Source: DASXQK01 sp963724385 (GTDB lineage Bacteria; Pseudomonadota; Alphaproteobacteria; Dongiales; Dongiaceae). From it: DNA of 64,000 nucleotides. Each line of letters begins with the position of its first letter. Positions within the stretch are counted from its first letter, which is position 1. Below are positions 1 to 9,913 of this stretch, in pieces. The position numbers were made by a program, and so were the translations under genes. The notes beneath the pieces are model-generated. The model did not search any database. It was not told where the DNA came from and saw nothing but the letters and a program-made list of their open reading frames with translations. Location of the stretch: NCBI GenBank assembly GCA_963724385.1, contig CAVRUJ010000001.1, positions 868,001 through 932,000 of the forward strand, written 5' to 3'.

Positions 1-46
1 CATGTTCCGACGACTGGTGGCCTCAGGGATAACGCAACACGGATTT

Positions 47-62
47 ACTGACATTTGTCAGT
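47..62. repeat. Short inverted repeat (operator-like)
   Basis: ACTGACA and TGTCAGT face each other across a 2-base TT spacer, giving a TGACA-N2-TGTCA core. The form fits a dimeric regulator site, but no regulator gene is adjacent and no downstream gene is positioned convincingly. The surrounding first 228 bases hold no gene I can support and look less GC-rich than the rest. Confidence 0.3.
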
Positions 63-228
63 GTTCAAGCTACAAAGTTATTCAGAATGACTCCATCTTG
101 GAATGCGGCATTGATCTGGCGCAATGAATACAGGGAGTTAGTTCGCTGGAGTGAACTCGGGTCAAAGGGAGCGCGCTTAGGGATACTGCCACATCTTGAG
201 GCAGCCGTCGCCCGCTGACAGGCATCGG

Positions 229-465
229 CTAGAACCGATTGGTATCTATGTACAGCAGCAGCTCTTCCTCCAGTGCAGCTCGGCGCTTTTTGAGGCTGTC
301 TGATTCGGGAAGCGACTCTATCTTCGGCGAATTTTCAAAGGCTTGAAGCTGCTGGGCGACCTCGCCGTACTTCCGGCACAAATCGTCAAAATCGGGGTTG
401 CTTTGACCGAGGGCGTCAATTGCCGCGGCGTGCTGAGGAAAGCGTTCCTTGGCGTGATGTTTCAT
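229..465 (-). CDS. DUF465/YdcH-like small coiled-coil protein
   Basis: A 78-residue protein. The ATG at 465 is preceded by a GGAGG ribosome-binding site (CTGGAGGCGCACAAT), which decides it over a start 17 codons further upstream. The N-terminal part has the pattern of the DUF465/YdcH family: a histidine-rich start with FPQHAAAIDALGQSNPDFDDL, then a helical LCRKYGEVAQQLQAFE stretch. The C-terminal half has the family's charged KKRRAALEEELL helix. These are small helical hairpin proteins of unknown function. It stands alone beside the glycogen cluster, with no obvious operon partner. The family call rests on pattern recognition only. Confidence 0.7.
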   Translation of the reverse strand: MKHHAKERFPQHAAAIDALGQSNPDFDDLCRKYGEVAQQLQAFENSPKIESLPESDSLKKRRAALEEELLLYIDTNRF

Positions 466-985
466 ATTGTGCGCCTCCAGAATTCGGTCCGGCGAAGGAG
501 CGCATAGGCTGGGCAATTGGCTGTATCAATTTTGGCAATATCGTTCCATGTGGTTATGGAAGGGATCGACGTTGCCAAGCCGTGTCTATCTGATTGGATT
601 CGCTTTGTAAAGCAACCGGAACCGGGTGGGCCCTGGCGCCAGCTCGTTTGAGACCGCGTCGCTCTCTGCCTCCCCGCAGAAAGACAGACACCGGTAAGAC
701 GCTACATTGACGGCCCAACAGTCTCGATCCGCACTGATCGGCGCGTTGGCGCGATTGAACTTGCTTTGGATGCGGTCACAGCAAGGGTCGTCCACAAGCG
801 ATCTTGACGTTTACGTCAGAATTGCCGTTACCGGCATGGGTCAGTCGGTTCGCAGGGCGTGTGGCCATCTGGGCCAGGCGAAAGTTTTTGGCAGCGCTGA
901 AGGCTTGTCCGTCTTTGGTCGACCTCAGCCGCAGATGGTGATAGCTAGGCTTGCCAGCGGAGATCAGGGCGTTGGAGAGAAAAGG
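466..985. other. Intergenic stretch without a supported gene
   Basis: These 520 bases separate the leftward DUF465 gene from the rightward glucoamylase, so they should hold both promoters. Reading frames across it are short or are 5' extensions of the glucoamylase frame from a TTG at 707, with no ribosome-binding site and no family resemblance. I see no confident promoter hexamers. Confidence 0.4.
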
Positions 986-3355
986 ATGCGGATAGAAGCT
1001 TCAGACTGTGCTCCTGGGGGACCTGGCATTACACCGACCTGGACTAGCAGCGCCAAAGATATGGTTGGCTGCGCGCTCGGCGTATCGCGGCTTTGGTTCA
1101 CGATGGGCTTTGGCATCATCAACGAAGTCTACTACCCCCGGGTCGACATCCCTCAAATCCGCGATCTCGGTTTCATTGTGGCGGATGGCAAGGGTTATTG
1201 GGCCGAGGTTAAGCGCGTGGAGAACTACACGGTGCGGCTCCTCGCCCCCGGCGTGCCAGCTGTCGAGGTCGTGCACGAACATCAGCGCTATTCGCTGCGG
1301 TTGCGCGTTGCCCCAGACCCGAGGCGGGACGTCCTCGGAATCGAGTGTCGGCTGGATGGGGATCCGGACCTACGGCTCTACGCGCTTCTCGCGCCGCATT
1401 TGGGTGCCACCGGCTTCGACAACAACGCAAGTGTCCGCCGCTACCGGGGGCGGCGGGTATTGTGTGCGGAGCAGGGGCCCTTTGGCGCTGCGCTGGCCGC
1501 GGTGGACGACAAGCAGCTCGACGGCTTCACGCGCCTTAGCGTTGGGTATGTGGGAGCGAGCGACGGCTGGCAGAATTTCGCGTTGCATGGAGCGATGACC
1601 TGGGAGTACCGGGCAGCGGGCCCTGGCAATGTCGCGCTGATGGGCGAGTTACCGCGGTTTGCCGTCTTGGCTCTTGGCTTCGGCACGAGCGCTGAATCAG
1701 CTGCGACACTCGCCATCTCCAGCCTGATGCAGCCCTTCGATAATCTCCTGCAGCAGCACATCTCGCAATGGGAGGCCTGGCAGGCACACCGAAGCGAACG
1801 TAGCTCCACATCGCTCGAAATCCCGCCGGAAGTACGAGAGCAGTTTCTTGCTTCAACGATTGTGCTGCGCACGCATCTGGACAAGACTTACCCTGGTGCC
1901 ATGGTTGCGAGCCTCAGTGTTCCCTGGGGGAACACGGGCAATCAGCGCGGGGGCTATCATCTTGTGTGGCCACGCGATCTTGTTCAGTGCGCCGGCGGCC
2001 TCCTTGCGCTGGGCGCCGAGCAGGAGGCGCGCGACGCTTTGCGCTATCTGGCCGCAACGCAGAACGAAGAAGGCTACTGGCACCAATGCCAGTGGCTCGG
2101 CGGCAAGCCCTACTGGCGTGGGGTTCAGCTCGATGAAACCGCCTTTCCCGTGCTGTTGGCGGCAGCGCTGGACGAGCGTGGCGCAATAGGCGGGATCGAG
2201 GTCCGAGACATGGTGTGCAGGGCGCTTTCCTACATCGCCCGTACGGGGCCAAGTACCCAGCAGGACCGCTGGGAGGAAAATCGAGGCATCAATCCCTTTA
2301 CCCTCGCACTCTGCATTGCTGCTCTCGTTGCGGGCGCCGAATTTTTTGATCCGCCTGCAAAGGGCTGGGCACTTAAACTCGCCGATTTTTGGAACGCCAA
2401 TGTAGAGCGCTGGTTATCTGTCTATGGCACCCCAATGGCACAACGATTAAACGTCTCCGGGTACTTCGTACGGGTCTCGCCGGAGCGCATTGTCGAGGAT
2501 CCACATGCACTCGAAGAATTCGTGCCGATACAAAACCGTGGCGGCGGGAAAGTTGCGCCGGCGTCCGAGCAGATAGGCACGGAATTCCTGCAGCTCGTCC
2601 GTCTTGGGCTGCGCAGCGCCAGCGATCCGCTCGTTCGGAATTCGATCCAGATCGCGGACACAATCTTGAGGACCGATACACCACGTGGACCGGTCTGGCA
2701 TCGATACAACGGCGACGGCTATGGCGAGCACGACGACGGTAGGCCGTTCGACGGTGCTGGCCACGGGCGCGGTTGGCCGCTTCTCACTGGCGAACGCGGC
2801 CATTACGAACTAATGTTGGGCGTCGATCCGCTGCCGTATCTGCAAGCAATGGCGGCCATGACAAGCCCTTGCGGCATGATGCCCGAGCAAGTGTGGGATT
2901 GCGCCCCGATTGCGCATCGTCGCTTGCATCCGGGTCGACCGACGGGGTCGGCAATGCCGCTCGCCTGGGCCCATGCCGAATTCATCAAACTGTTGGTGTC
3001 GCGCCACATTGGGCATCCGTTCGACAGGCCGCGTGCTGTGTGGCAGCGCTATCAAGGGAGGCGTCCAGCCTATACACACGCCTTCTGGTGGCCTCATGCG
3101 CAGATCTGCGAGTTCCACACTGGAACGCGGCTCGTAGTCGCGCTACCGCGACCGGCAGTCGTCCACTGGGGCAGGAACGGCTGGCATGATGTCGCGGATG
3201 AAGAAACAACTGACAGCGGCATGGCATTTCACGTCGCTTGCCTCGAAGTCGGTCGACTTGGCGCAGGGGCGCGTGTCGACTTCACTTGGAAATGGCAAGA
3301 GAGCGGGGAATGGCACGGCCGTGACTACGGTGTTTCGGTGATTCCAACTCCGTAG
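986..3355 (+). CDS. GH15 glucoamylase (glucan 1,4-alpha-glucosidase)
   Basis: A 789-residue exo-acting enzyme expected to release glucose from alpha-1,4-glucan ends. Residues about 1-270 are an N-terminal beta-sandwich of the glucodextranase/glucoamylase type (GITPTWTSSAKDMVG, INEVYYPRVD). The catalytic (alpha/alpha)6 barrel follows, with WPRDLVQCAGGLLALG, the acid region DRWEENRGINPF and the likely base in GMMPEQVWD. The ATG at 986 has GGAGAG 8-13 bases upstream; an in-frame TTG at 707 would add 93 residues without family similarity. No signal peptide is visible, so it is probably cytoplasmic and acts on glycogen or maltodextrin. It converges on malQ with only 3 bases between the stops. Bacterial enzymes of this type also cut dextran or trehalose, so the exact substrate is uncertain. 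Confidence 0.88.
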   Translation: MRIEASDCAPGGPGITPTWTSSAKDMVGCALGVSRLWFTMGFGIINEVYYPRVDIPQIRDLGFIVADGKGYWAEVKRVENYTVRLLAPGVPAVEVVHEHQRYSLRLRVAPDPRRDVLGIECRLDGDPDLRLYALLAPHLGATGFDNNASVRRYRGRRVLCAEQGPFGAALAAVDDKQLDGFTRLSVGYVGASDGWQNFALHGAMTWEYRAAGPGNVALMGELPRFAVLALGFGTSAESAATLAISSLMQPFDNLLQQHISQWEAWQAHRSERSSTSLEIPPEVREQFLASTIVLRTHLDKTYPGAMVASLSVPWGNTGNQRGGYHLVWPRDLVQCAGGLLALGAEQEARDALRYLAATQNEEGYWHQCQWLGGKPYWRGVQLDETAFPVLLAAALDERGAIGGIEVRDMVCRALSYIARTGPSTQQDRWEENRGINPFTLALCIAALVAGAEFFDPPAKGWALKLADFWNANVERWLSVYGTPMAQRLNVSGYFVRVSPERIVEDPHALEEFVPIQNRGGGKVAPASEQIGTEFLQLVRLGLRSASDPLVRNSIQIADTILRTDTPRGPVWHRYNGDGYGEHDDGRPFDGAGHGRGWPLLTGERGHYELMLGVDPLPYLQAMAAMTSPCGMMPEQVWDCAPIAHRRLHPGRPTGSAMPLAWAHAEFIKLLVSRHIGHPFDRPRAVWQRYQGRRPAYTHAFWWPHAQICEFHTGTRLVVALPRPAVVHWGRNGWHDVADEETTDSGMAFHVACLEVGRLGAGARVDFTWKWQESGEWHGRDYGVSVIPTP

Positions 3356-3358
3356 GCC

Positions 3359-5596
3359 CTATCCAGGTTCTTTCTCGGCGTCGTGGCGCATCGGCGACGG
3401 GCGAAGCGTGCGCAGCAACCGCGCGAGAGTCACGGTTCTGGGGTCGACCGCAAATGTTTCGTGAGGTGTGGAGAGCTTTTGCCGCCAGTTGGGATGCTCG
3501 TCGACCGTTCCAGGCAGATTAACCTGTTCTTCCATGCCGAGGACATCCTCGGGCTGCACCATGAGCAGCCGTCCGGGCGCGCCGGCGAGAAAGGAGTAGA
3601 CTGCTTCGACAAGCCGTCCGGCCGCCTCGTCGGACGCATTCGGATCGTCGTCTCGCGGCCATAGGCCCATGGCTCGAAGCGCAGCAAGAAGCGTAAGGCG
3701 TGTCTGCGCGCGCTCCTGGCGGGCTGCCCGTTCCCCGTCGTCGGCCGCAAACAGACCGAGCTTTGCGTAAAGCTCGATGTCTCGCTCGCGCCAATATCCG
3801 CGCAACGTCGGTAGATCGTGCGTGCCCACGGCGATCTGCGACATTGAAGGGTACTGGGCCGGAAGCAAAAAGGACCCATCTCCGGCACGCTCGAAATAGA
3901 GCAAGCGGCAGGAGAGGACGCGTGACTCCGCCATTCGGGCTCGCAGTCCCTCGGGCACTGTGCCCAGATCTTCACCGACGACAATGCACTGAGCTCGTTC
4001 GCTCTCCAAGGCGGTAATTGCGAGGAGTTCGTCGAGAGGATAGCGAATGTAACCCCCCTCCTTGGCGTTGGCTCCTTGAGGTATCCAGTATAGCCGCAGA
4101 AATCCGAGAATATGGTCGATCCGCAGCGCACCAGCGTGACGCATGTTGCTGCGAAGAACGTTGATGAACGAACGGTATCGGTGGCGGCGCAAAGTGATGG
4201 GGTTGAATGGAGGCAGGCCCCAGTTCTGGCCCATTGGGTTGAACCGATCCGGTGGCGCACCCATCCTGGCCTCGAATGCCAGATCGCCCTGTTGGGACCA
4301 GGAGTCCGCCCCGTCCGGGTCTGCTCCGAGCGCGAGATCGCGGTATAAGCCAACCGCCATGCCGCTGCCGGCGGCCGTCGTCGCCGCAGCCGACATCTGG
4401 CGGTCTGCCTCCCATTGGAGATACTCGAAAAAACTCAAGCGGTGACGCCTCTTTCGAATGAATTCGGCTACTTGCGGCGACTTCGGATCCTGATAGCCGA
4501 CCGGCCACTGACACCAGGAAATATGCCCCGTCCGACCCGCGCGGAACCACTCGGCCAGAGCTTCGTGCGCGGCAAAGATCTCTAATGCGTCACCCTGTTC
4601 TTCCCGAAAGCGCTGAAACGCCAGTGCGCGAGGTGTCTGCCGGTCGAGGTGATTGGCAGAGAATGCCTGATATAGCAGTTCGAGCATGGGAAGCTTGAGG
4701 GCAGAAACGCCGAAATAGTCCACGAGGCGTTCTTCGCGCAGCACTGCAAGAGCTTGTTGAAAATCGGGCGTCGCGTAGCGTTCGCGCACCGGCCCAGAGT
4801 CCGCAAAATCAGGCACAGCTACCGGGTCGATATAAAGAACGTTCAAGAAAGATCGGCTTGACGGAGAGTAGGGGCTGATGTGGGCTGGGTTGTCGATGAA
4901 AAGCGCGTTGGTAGGATTCAGGCCGACCACATCAGCCCCTAGCATGGCGGACTCTTCGACGAATCGGGAAAGATCACCGAAATCGCCCATGCCCCAGCTT
5001 TTCCGGCCGATCAGCGCATATAGCTGTGCGGCAAAGCCCCAGATGCCGGGACCGCTCTCGAGCGCCCCCGGAAGATAGCAGCGGGCGGGGGCAACGACGA
5101 GAAGTGCGGCCCCTTCTGACAAACTAGCCGCTCCCTCGATGGCCAGCTGGAGGCGATGGTAGCCCGTCGGAAGGGTAGCCGGGAGACACAGCGAGCGGCG
5201 CTCGATCACGTCTCCCTCGACAATCCGATGGTCACTGAGCGGAAGTTCCTTCAGGCAAACAGTTCCCCGGTGCTCCCGTCCGCCCTCTTCCGTGAGCGTC
5301 CAGGCCATGTATCTGTCCGCACACGCGGCTCGATGGTTGAATGGCGCACCGACTTGAGCAGCGCCTTCACTCCTGACAATCACAACGTCCTCTAGCATTC
5401 GACGCCACGGCGCAGCTTCCAGGGCGGCAAGACTGGCGGCACGGTCGTCCTCGCTTGCCACCGCAAAGCCCATCGCCGTCAACAACCCATGTTTGGTGTC
5501 GAAGGACAGGTCCCGACGCTGGCCCCATGTGTCATGGTAATACGGCTCGACACCGGCGAGCTGAGCCAGACGACCAAGCGCATCGGATTCAGCCAT
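3359..5596 (-). CDS. malQ: 4-alpha-glucanotransferase (amylomaltase)
   Basis: A 745-residue GH77 enzyme that transfers alpha-1,4-glucan segments between maltodextrins and frees glucose. The acidic residues sit in recognisable blocks: the nucleophile Asp in ALRIDHILGFLRLYWIPQGA, the acid/base Glu in VVGEDLGTVPEG, and the third Asp in GTHDLPTLRGYW. An N-terminal extension of about 150 residues is usual for bacterial MalQ. The ATG at 5596 lies inside the last codons of glgX (ATGGCTGA shared, 8 bases) and has no independent ribosome-binding site, so translation is probably coupled. The operon with the debranching enzyme is logical: GlgX releases short maltodextrins, which MalQ lengthens for phosphorylase. 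Confidence 0.95.
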   Translation of the reverse strand: MAESDALGRLAQLAGVEPYYHDTWGQRRDLSFDTKHGLLTAMGFAVASEDDRAASLAALEAAPWRRMLEDVVIVRSEGAAQVGAPFNHRAACADRYMAWTLTEEGGREHRGTVCLKELPLSDHRIVEGDVIERRSLCLPATLPTGYHRLQLAIEGAASLSEGAALLVVAPARCYLPGALESGPGIWGFAAQLYALIGRKSWGMGDFGDLSRFVEESAMLGADVVGLNPTNALFIDNPAHISPYSPSSRSFLNVLYIDPVAVPDFADSGPVRERYATPDFQQALAVLREERLVDYFGVSALKLPMLELLYQAFSANHLDRQTPRALAFQRFREEQGDALEIFAAHEALAEWFRAGRTGHISWCQWPVGYQDPKSPQVAEFIRKRRHRLSFFEYLQWEADRQMSAAATTAAGSGMAVGLYRDLALGADPDGADSWSQQGDLAFEARMGAPPDRFNPMGQNWGLPPFNPITLRRHRYRSFINVLRSNMRHAGALRIDHILGFLRLYWIPQGANAKEGGYIRYPLDELLAITALESERAQCIVVGEDLGTVPEGLRARMAESRVLSCRLLYFERAGDGSFLLPAQYPSMSQIAVGTHDLPTLRGYWRERDIELYAKLGLFAADDGERAARQERAQTRLTLLAALRAMGLWPRDDDPNASDEAAGRLVEAVYSFLAGAPGRLLMVQPEDVLGMEEQVNLPGTVDEHPNWRQKLSTPHETFAVDPRTVTLARLLRTLRPSPMRHDAEKEPG

Positions 5597-7742
5597 GTTT
5601 CGACATGCTGTGGCTCGCTAACAGCGCCAGCGTGATTGGCTGAGCTACGTAGGTAAAGCCCGCCACGGGCTCGACCTTAAGGTTGCTAGAGTCAGAATGC
5701 GCGGTATCGATCAACGGCTTCCATCGATCGAAGTCCGGTATCTGGGGAAGCTGGAACGCGACCTGTTCGTCACTCGGATTGAGAATCAAAAGGAAGCCAG
5801 CGACCTCCTCAATATCGCCCTTCGTCACAGCATGGCCGGTTGAATTCTCTGAGGCCAGCAGAACGCCCAGGGGCCGCGTATCGGAGGCAAGCCAAGTGGT
5901 GGGGCTCATCTCTCTTCCGTCCGGCTGCAGCCAGGTCACGTCCTTTGTGGGCGTGCCAGCATCGGGCGCACCTCGGAAGAAGTGGTCGCGACGAAAGACG
6001 GCATGCCTGCGCCGCAGAGCAATGAGCGTGCGTACGAAGTCGCGCAGAGCGGCGCCCTCAACGCTCTGCGGAAGCGACCAGTCGACCCAGCCGATGCCGT
6101 TGTCCTGGCAATAGGCATTGTTGTTGCCTCGCTGGCTGCGGCCAAACTCGTCGCCCGCTAGCAGCATTGGCGTGCCCAGTGACAGAAGGAGGGTACCTAG
6201 CATATTGCACTTCTGCCTCAGCCTGGTCCGGCGGATCTCCGGGTTGTCGGTTGGCCCTTCGGCGCCGCAGTTCCAGCTATGGCTCTCGTCGGCACCGTCT
6301 GAGTTTCCCTGCTGGTTCGCAGTGTTGCGCTTCTCACGGTAGCTCACGAGATCCTCAAGAGTGAAACCGTCGTGCGATGTGACGAAGTTGATGCTGGACC
6401 ATGGCCGGCGGCCAAGCCGACCGAAAACGTCGCTCGATCCGGCAATCCGCGTGGCGAGCTCGGAGGCTTGCCCTGTGTCACCCCGCCAAAAGCGCCGCAC
6501 GGTATCGCGGTAGCGGTCGTTCCATTCGGCCCAGCCGGCTGGAAATTGCCCCAGCTTGTTGGAATCGAATCCGATATCCCATGGCTCAGCGATCAGCTTG
6601 ACCTTCGTCAGCACCGGATCCTGCCGAACCGCATCGAGAAAGCCCGAACGAGGATCGAATTCGGCATTCCAGCGCCGGGCCAGACTTGTTGCCAGATCGA
6701 AACGGAACCCGTCGACGTGCATTTCCTCGACCCAGTAGCGCAAGGAATCGGTGACGAGCTGCAGAGTGCGCGGATGCTGCAGATTGAAGCTGTTGCCGCA
6801 TCCAGTGAAGTCGATGTAGCGCTGCGGCGTGTCGAGGCCGAGCCGATAATAGGACGCGTTGTCGATACCCCGAAAGCATAAAGTGGGACCCAATTGGTCC
6901 CCTTCGGCAGTGTGGTTGTACGCCACGTCGAGAATGACTTCGATGTCTGCGTCGTGGAATGCATGAACCATGTTCTTGAATTCGTGCAGCCTTCCGCTCG
7001 CCATCAGGCTTGGCGCAGGAGCGAAGTACGAGATCGAATTGTATCCCCAGAAGTTACGCAGCCCATGTTGAACCAGCGCTGTTTCGTCGACCCAAGCATG
7101 GATGGGGAGAAGCTCTACCGCCGTGACGCCCAGGTCGCGGAGATAGCGGACAATGGCGGCAGACGATAGGCCGGCGAATGTACCCCGCAGATTTACGTCA
7201 ACCGCCGGATGGAGCATGGTGAAACCGCGGACGTGAAGTTCATAGATGATGGTGTCCCGCCATGGGCGGCGGGGCGCCCGCTCGTTGTTCCAACTGAAGG
7301 CGCTATCGATCACGCAGCACTTTGGCAGAAAGGGCGCACTGTCACGCGTGTCGAAAGAAAGGTCGGCCGCGGGATGGCCGAATTGATAGCCGAACCACGC
7401 TTCATGCCACTGGAAGCGTCCTCGAAGCATCTTGGCGTAGGGGTCGAGCAAAAGCTTGTGGTGATTGAATCGATGACCCGCTTCAGGCTGATAGGGGCCA
7501 TAGACCCGATAGCCATAAAGCTGGCCAGGCTTCGCGTCCGGTAGATAGAGGTGCCAGATTTCGTTGGTGTATTCGCAGACTGGGATACGCTCCACCTCGC
7601 GTTCGCCGGCATCATCGAACAGGCAAAGCTCTACCCGCTCGGCGTTTTGTGAGAAGAGCGCAAAATTGACGCCTTTTCCGTCCCAGGCGGCTCCCAAAGG
7701 GTAGGGTTCGCCGGGCCGGGCACGCCGTGGCTTCTCGTTCAC
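5589..7742 (-). CDS. glgX: Glycogen debranching enzyme
   Basis: A 717-residue GH13 isoamylase-type enzyme that hydrolyses alpha-1,6 branches, typically of phosphorylase-limit glycogen. An N-terminal CBM48 domain (PLGAAWDGKGVNFALFS) precedes the TIM barrel. Catalytic blocks are VILDVAYNHTAEGD, DGFRFDLATSLAR (nucleophile Asp), LIAEPWD (acid/base Glu) and TSHDGFTLEDLVSY. The length matches the family. The start is a GTG at 7742, with GGAG about 10 bases ahead. It is the first gene of the glgX-malQ operon. The 198 bases between it and the leftward phosphorylase gene hold no further gene. Confidence 0.96.
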   Translation of the reverse strand: MNEKPRRARPGEPYPLGAAWDGKGVNFALFSQNAERVELCLFDDAGEREVERIPVCEYTNEIWHLYLPDAKPGQLYGYRVYGPYQPEAGHRFNHHKLLLDPYAKMLRGRFQWHEAWFGYQFGHPAADLSFDTRDSAPFLPKCCVIDSAFSWNNERAPRRPWRDTIIYELHVRGFTMLHPAVDVNLRGTFAGLSSAAIVRYLRDLGVTAVELLPIHAWVDETALVQHGLRNFWGYNSISYFAPAPSLMASGRLHEFKNMVHAFHDADIEVILDVAYNHTAEGDQLGPTLCFRGIDNASYYRLGLDTPQRYIDFTGCGNSFNLQHPRTLQLVTDSLRYWVEEMHVDGFRFDLATSLARRWNAEFDPRSGFLDAVRQDPVLTKVKLIAEPWDIGFDSNKLGQFPAGWAEWNDRYRDTVRRFWRGDTGQASELATRIAGSSDVFGRLGRRPWSSINFVTSHDGFTLEDLVSYREKRNTANQQGNSDGADESHSWNCGAEGPTDNPEIRRTRLRQKCNMLGTLLLSLGTPMLLAGDEFGRSQRGNNNAYCQDNGIGWVDWSLPQSVEGAALRDFVRTLIALRRRHAVFRRDHFFRGAPDAGTPTKDVTWLQPDGREMSPTTWLASDTRPLGVLLASENSTGHAVTKGDIEEVAGFLLILNPSDEQVAFQLPQIPDFDRWKPLIDTAHSDSSNLKVEPVAGFTYVAQPITLALLASHSMSKHG

Positions 7743-7940
7743 GAGCGGAGCACTCCGCCAATGCCTTGAAGGTGGCGCCTGAATGCCATGTGGGGGATTA
7801 ACCCATACGGTCGCAATGGCAAGATCCGCGGCCTCAAGAGCGCTTCCAGCAGCCGACGCGCGGCAGTATCAAAATTCGTCCGCTTTCCATGTGCTGCGTA
7901 CGTGCTAACCGATGCCAGATGCCCGTTGCCTGCAGCCGGC

Positions 7941-9641
7941 TCAGCGTAAGTATGCCTCCGTTGCGTAGCGTCGCATCATGCGCTGGCTGTTGAAGTAAGC
8001 GCCAATCTTGCTAACGCTCTGCTTCATCATCCAGATCCACCGCGCACGGTCCTGGTAGTAGAGTGGCAAGACGGTCTCCTCTAGCTTGCGGTAAAGGACT
8101 TCGGCATGTGCGGATGCAGAGTCAAACCCTCCATCATCGCCGATGGTCCAGCCGGTGACGCCTTCGATGCAGGCCTCGAGCCACCAGCCATCGAGGACGC
8201 TCAGATTGAGCACGCCGTTCAACGCGGCCTTCATGCCGCTGGTTCCCGAAGCCTCCAAAGGGGGAAGCGGCGTGTTCAGCCAGACATCGGCGCCAGCGAC
8301 GAGCGTGGCCGCCATAGTCATGTCGTAGTTGGGGAGGAACACCATCGGAATGACGTTGGACAGATTGCCGATGTGGCGATGGAGTTCCTCTATTTTGCGC
8401 TTCCCCTCCTCGTCGAGGGGATGAGACTTGCCGGCAAAGACCAGTTGAAAGGGCCGCTTGCGCGCAATTGCGATCAGGCGTGGCAAGTCGCTGAACAGCA
8501 GGTCGGGTCTTTTGTAGCCGGTCATGCGCCGTGCGAATCCCAGGAGCGGCAAATCCTCGCGCATCTCAACGCCGCGGCTGGTCTTTACGAGCTTTAATAA
8601 ATCGCGTTTCGCCTCTTGATGCGCCGCCCAGACTTCGTCGTCCTCAAGCTGGTCGGCGAGCGCCAGGGCCTCTGGCTCATGTCCCCAATGAGCGAATCGC
8701 GCCTGATAGAGACGGACAAAGCTCGGATGGGTCCAAGTCGTGGGATGAACGCCGTTGGTGATGGCGCGTACACGGTAGCCGGGAAAGGCTCGCTGCGTCG
8801 TTTCAGCATGCCGAAGCGTCACTCCATTTATACAGCCGCTGAGATTGAAGGCCAGCAATGTCATATTGAGCGCGTCCCCCCCGCTTAGCGTCTTCAGTTC
8901 AGCAAGATCGATGTAGTCGCCGAGGCAGCGTTCGACGAGATCATAGGAAAACCGGTCATGACCGGCCTCGACGGGCGTGTGGGTGGTGAAAACACACATT
9001 TCCCGGACACGTGCCGGGTCGTAGATCGACTCGCCGGGCCCAACGTCCTGCGGCGGAGGGCGGAACTCGCGGAGGAGCTCGATCGACAGAAGTGCCGCGT
9101 GTCCTTCATTCATGTGATAGGTCTTGATCTCGAAGCCGAGCGCCCGGAGCATCCGCACGCCGCCGATGCCCAACACGATCTCCTGCTTGAACCGATAGGT
9201 GGCATCGCCGCCATAGAGACTGTCGGTAATCTTGCGGTCCTCGGCGCTGTTCTGCTCGAGGTCCGTGTCCAGTAGGAGAAGCGGTACGCTATGGCCCAGC
9301 GGGCAAGCGAAGAAGTGGAGCCGTGGGCGGATCCAGACCTCGCGCCCCTCGATCGCAATGGCGATCATTGCCTCAAGCGGCACGGTCCAAGCCGAAGGAT
9401 CCCAAGGATCCGGGGAGTCGATTTGGCGCCCTTCGGGGTCGATTCCCTGCTTTAGATAGCCCGATCGACTGGCCAGGCTCACGAACACCACAGGCAGCTC
9501 GAGATCGGCGGAAGATCGCATTATATCGCCGGCGAGGATGCCGAGACCGCCGCTGTAGGTGTGCATCTCGGAGCGGACGGCAATTTCCATTGAGAAATAG
9601 GCGATGCGGGTTCGAAGCAGAAAGGGGTCGAGGGGCTTCAT
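7941..9641 (-). CDS. Alpha-glucan phosphorylase, short form
   Basis: A 566-residue GT35 phosphorylase of the compact alpha-glucan family (TIGR02094 type), releasing glucose-1-phosphate from alpha-1,4-glucans. It starts with RIAYFSMEIAVRSEMHTYSGG and has the PLP-lysine region EASGTSGMKAALNG near residue 490. It lacks the extended regulatory architecture of classical GlgP, and the long GlgP is encoded separately at 12162-14654, so the two are not close copies. The ATG at 9641 follows a weak GGGAG. It is divergent from glgA at 9914. In other bacteria this form often acts on maltodextrins rather than glycogen; that specificity is inferred. Confidence 0.9.
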   Translation of the reverse strand: MKPLDPFLLRTRIAYFSMEIAVRSEMHTYSGGLGILAGDIMRSSADLELPVVFVSLASRSGYLKQGIDPEGRQIDSPDPWDPSAWTVPLEAMIAIAIEGREVWIRPRLHFFACPLGHSVPLLLLDTDLEQNSAEDRKITDSLYGGDATYRFKQEIVLGIGGVRMLRALGFEIKTYHMNEGHAALLSIELLREFRPPPQDVGPGESIYDPARVREMCVFTTHTPVEAGHDRFSYDLVERCLGDYIDLAELKTLSGGDALNMTLLAFNLSGCINGVTLRHAETTQRAFPGYRVRAITNGVHPTTWTHPSFVRLYQARFAHWGHEPEALALADQLEDDEVWAAHQEAKRDLLKLVKTSRGVEMREDLPLLGFARRMTGYKRPDLLFSDLPRLIAIARKRPFQLVFAGKSHPLDEEGKRKIEELHRHIGNLSNVIPMVFLPNYDMTMAATLVAGADVWLNTPLPPLEASGTSGMKAALNGVLNLSVLDGWWLEACIEGVTGWTIGDDGGFDSASAHAEVLYRKLEETVLPLYYQDRARWIWMMKQSVSKIGAYFNSQRMMRRYATEAYLR

Positions 9642-9913
9642 GGCTCGCTACGCTCCCGGCGGATGCGCGCTTCTGGGGGACCAAGCCGCAAACGAGTGTC
9701 ACGGCCTGAGCCCAGATGCAAGGGTCCCCAGGGCTCCCTTGTGTCGGCCCTGCGCCGATGCGGTCTGGTCGACAGGAAGCAGGGCAACAATTTTTTTGTA
9801 ACAGTTGACTTATGTCAGAGCAGGCTCAGGGCGAAAGCATATCCTGTCTTTGTTTCCGGAGAATCATTGACCCGAATTCTATAGCCAAAGCTCATTCGTT
9901 AAGGAGGGGCCTC

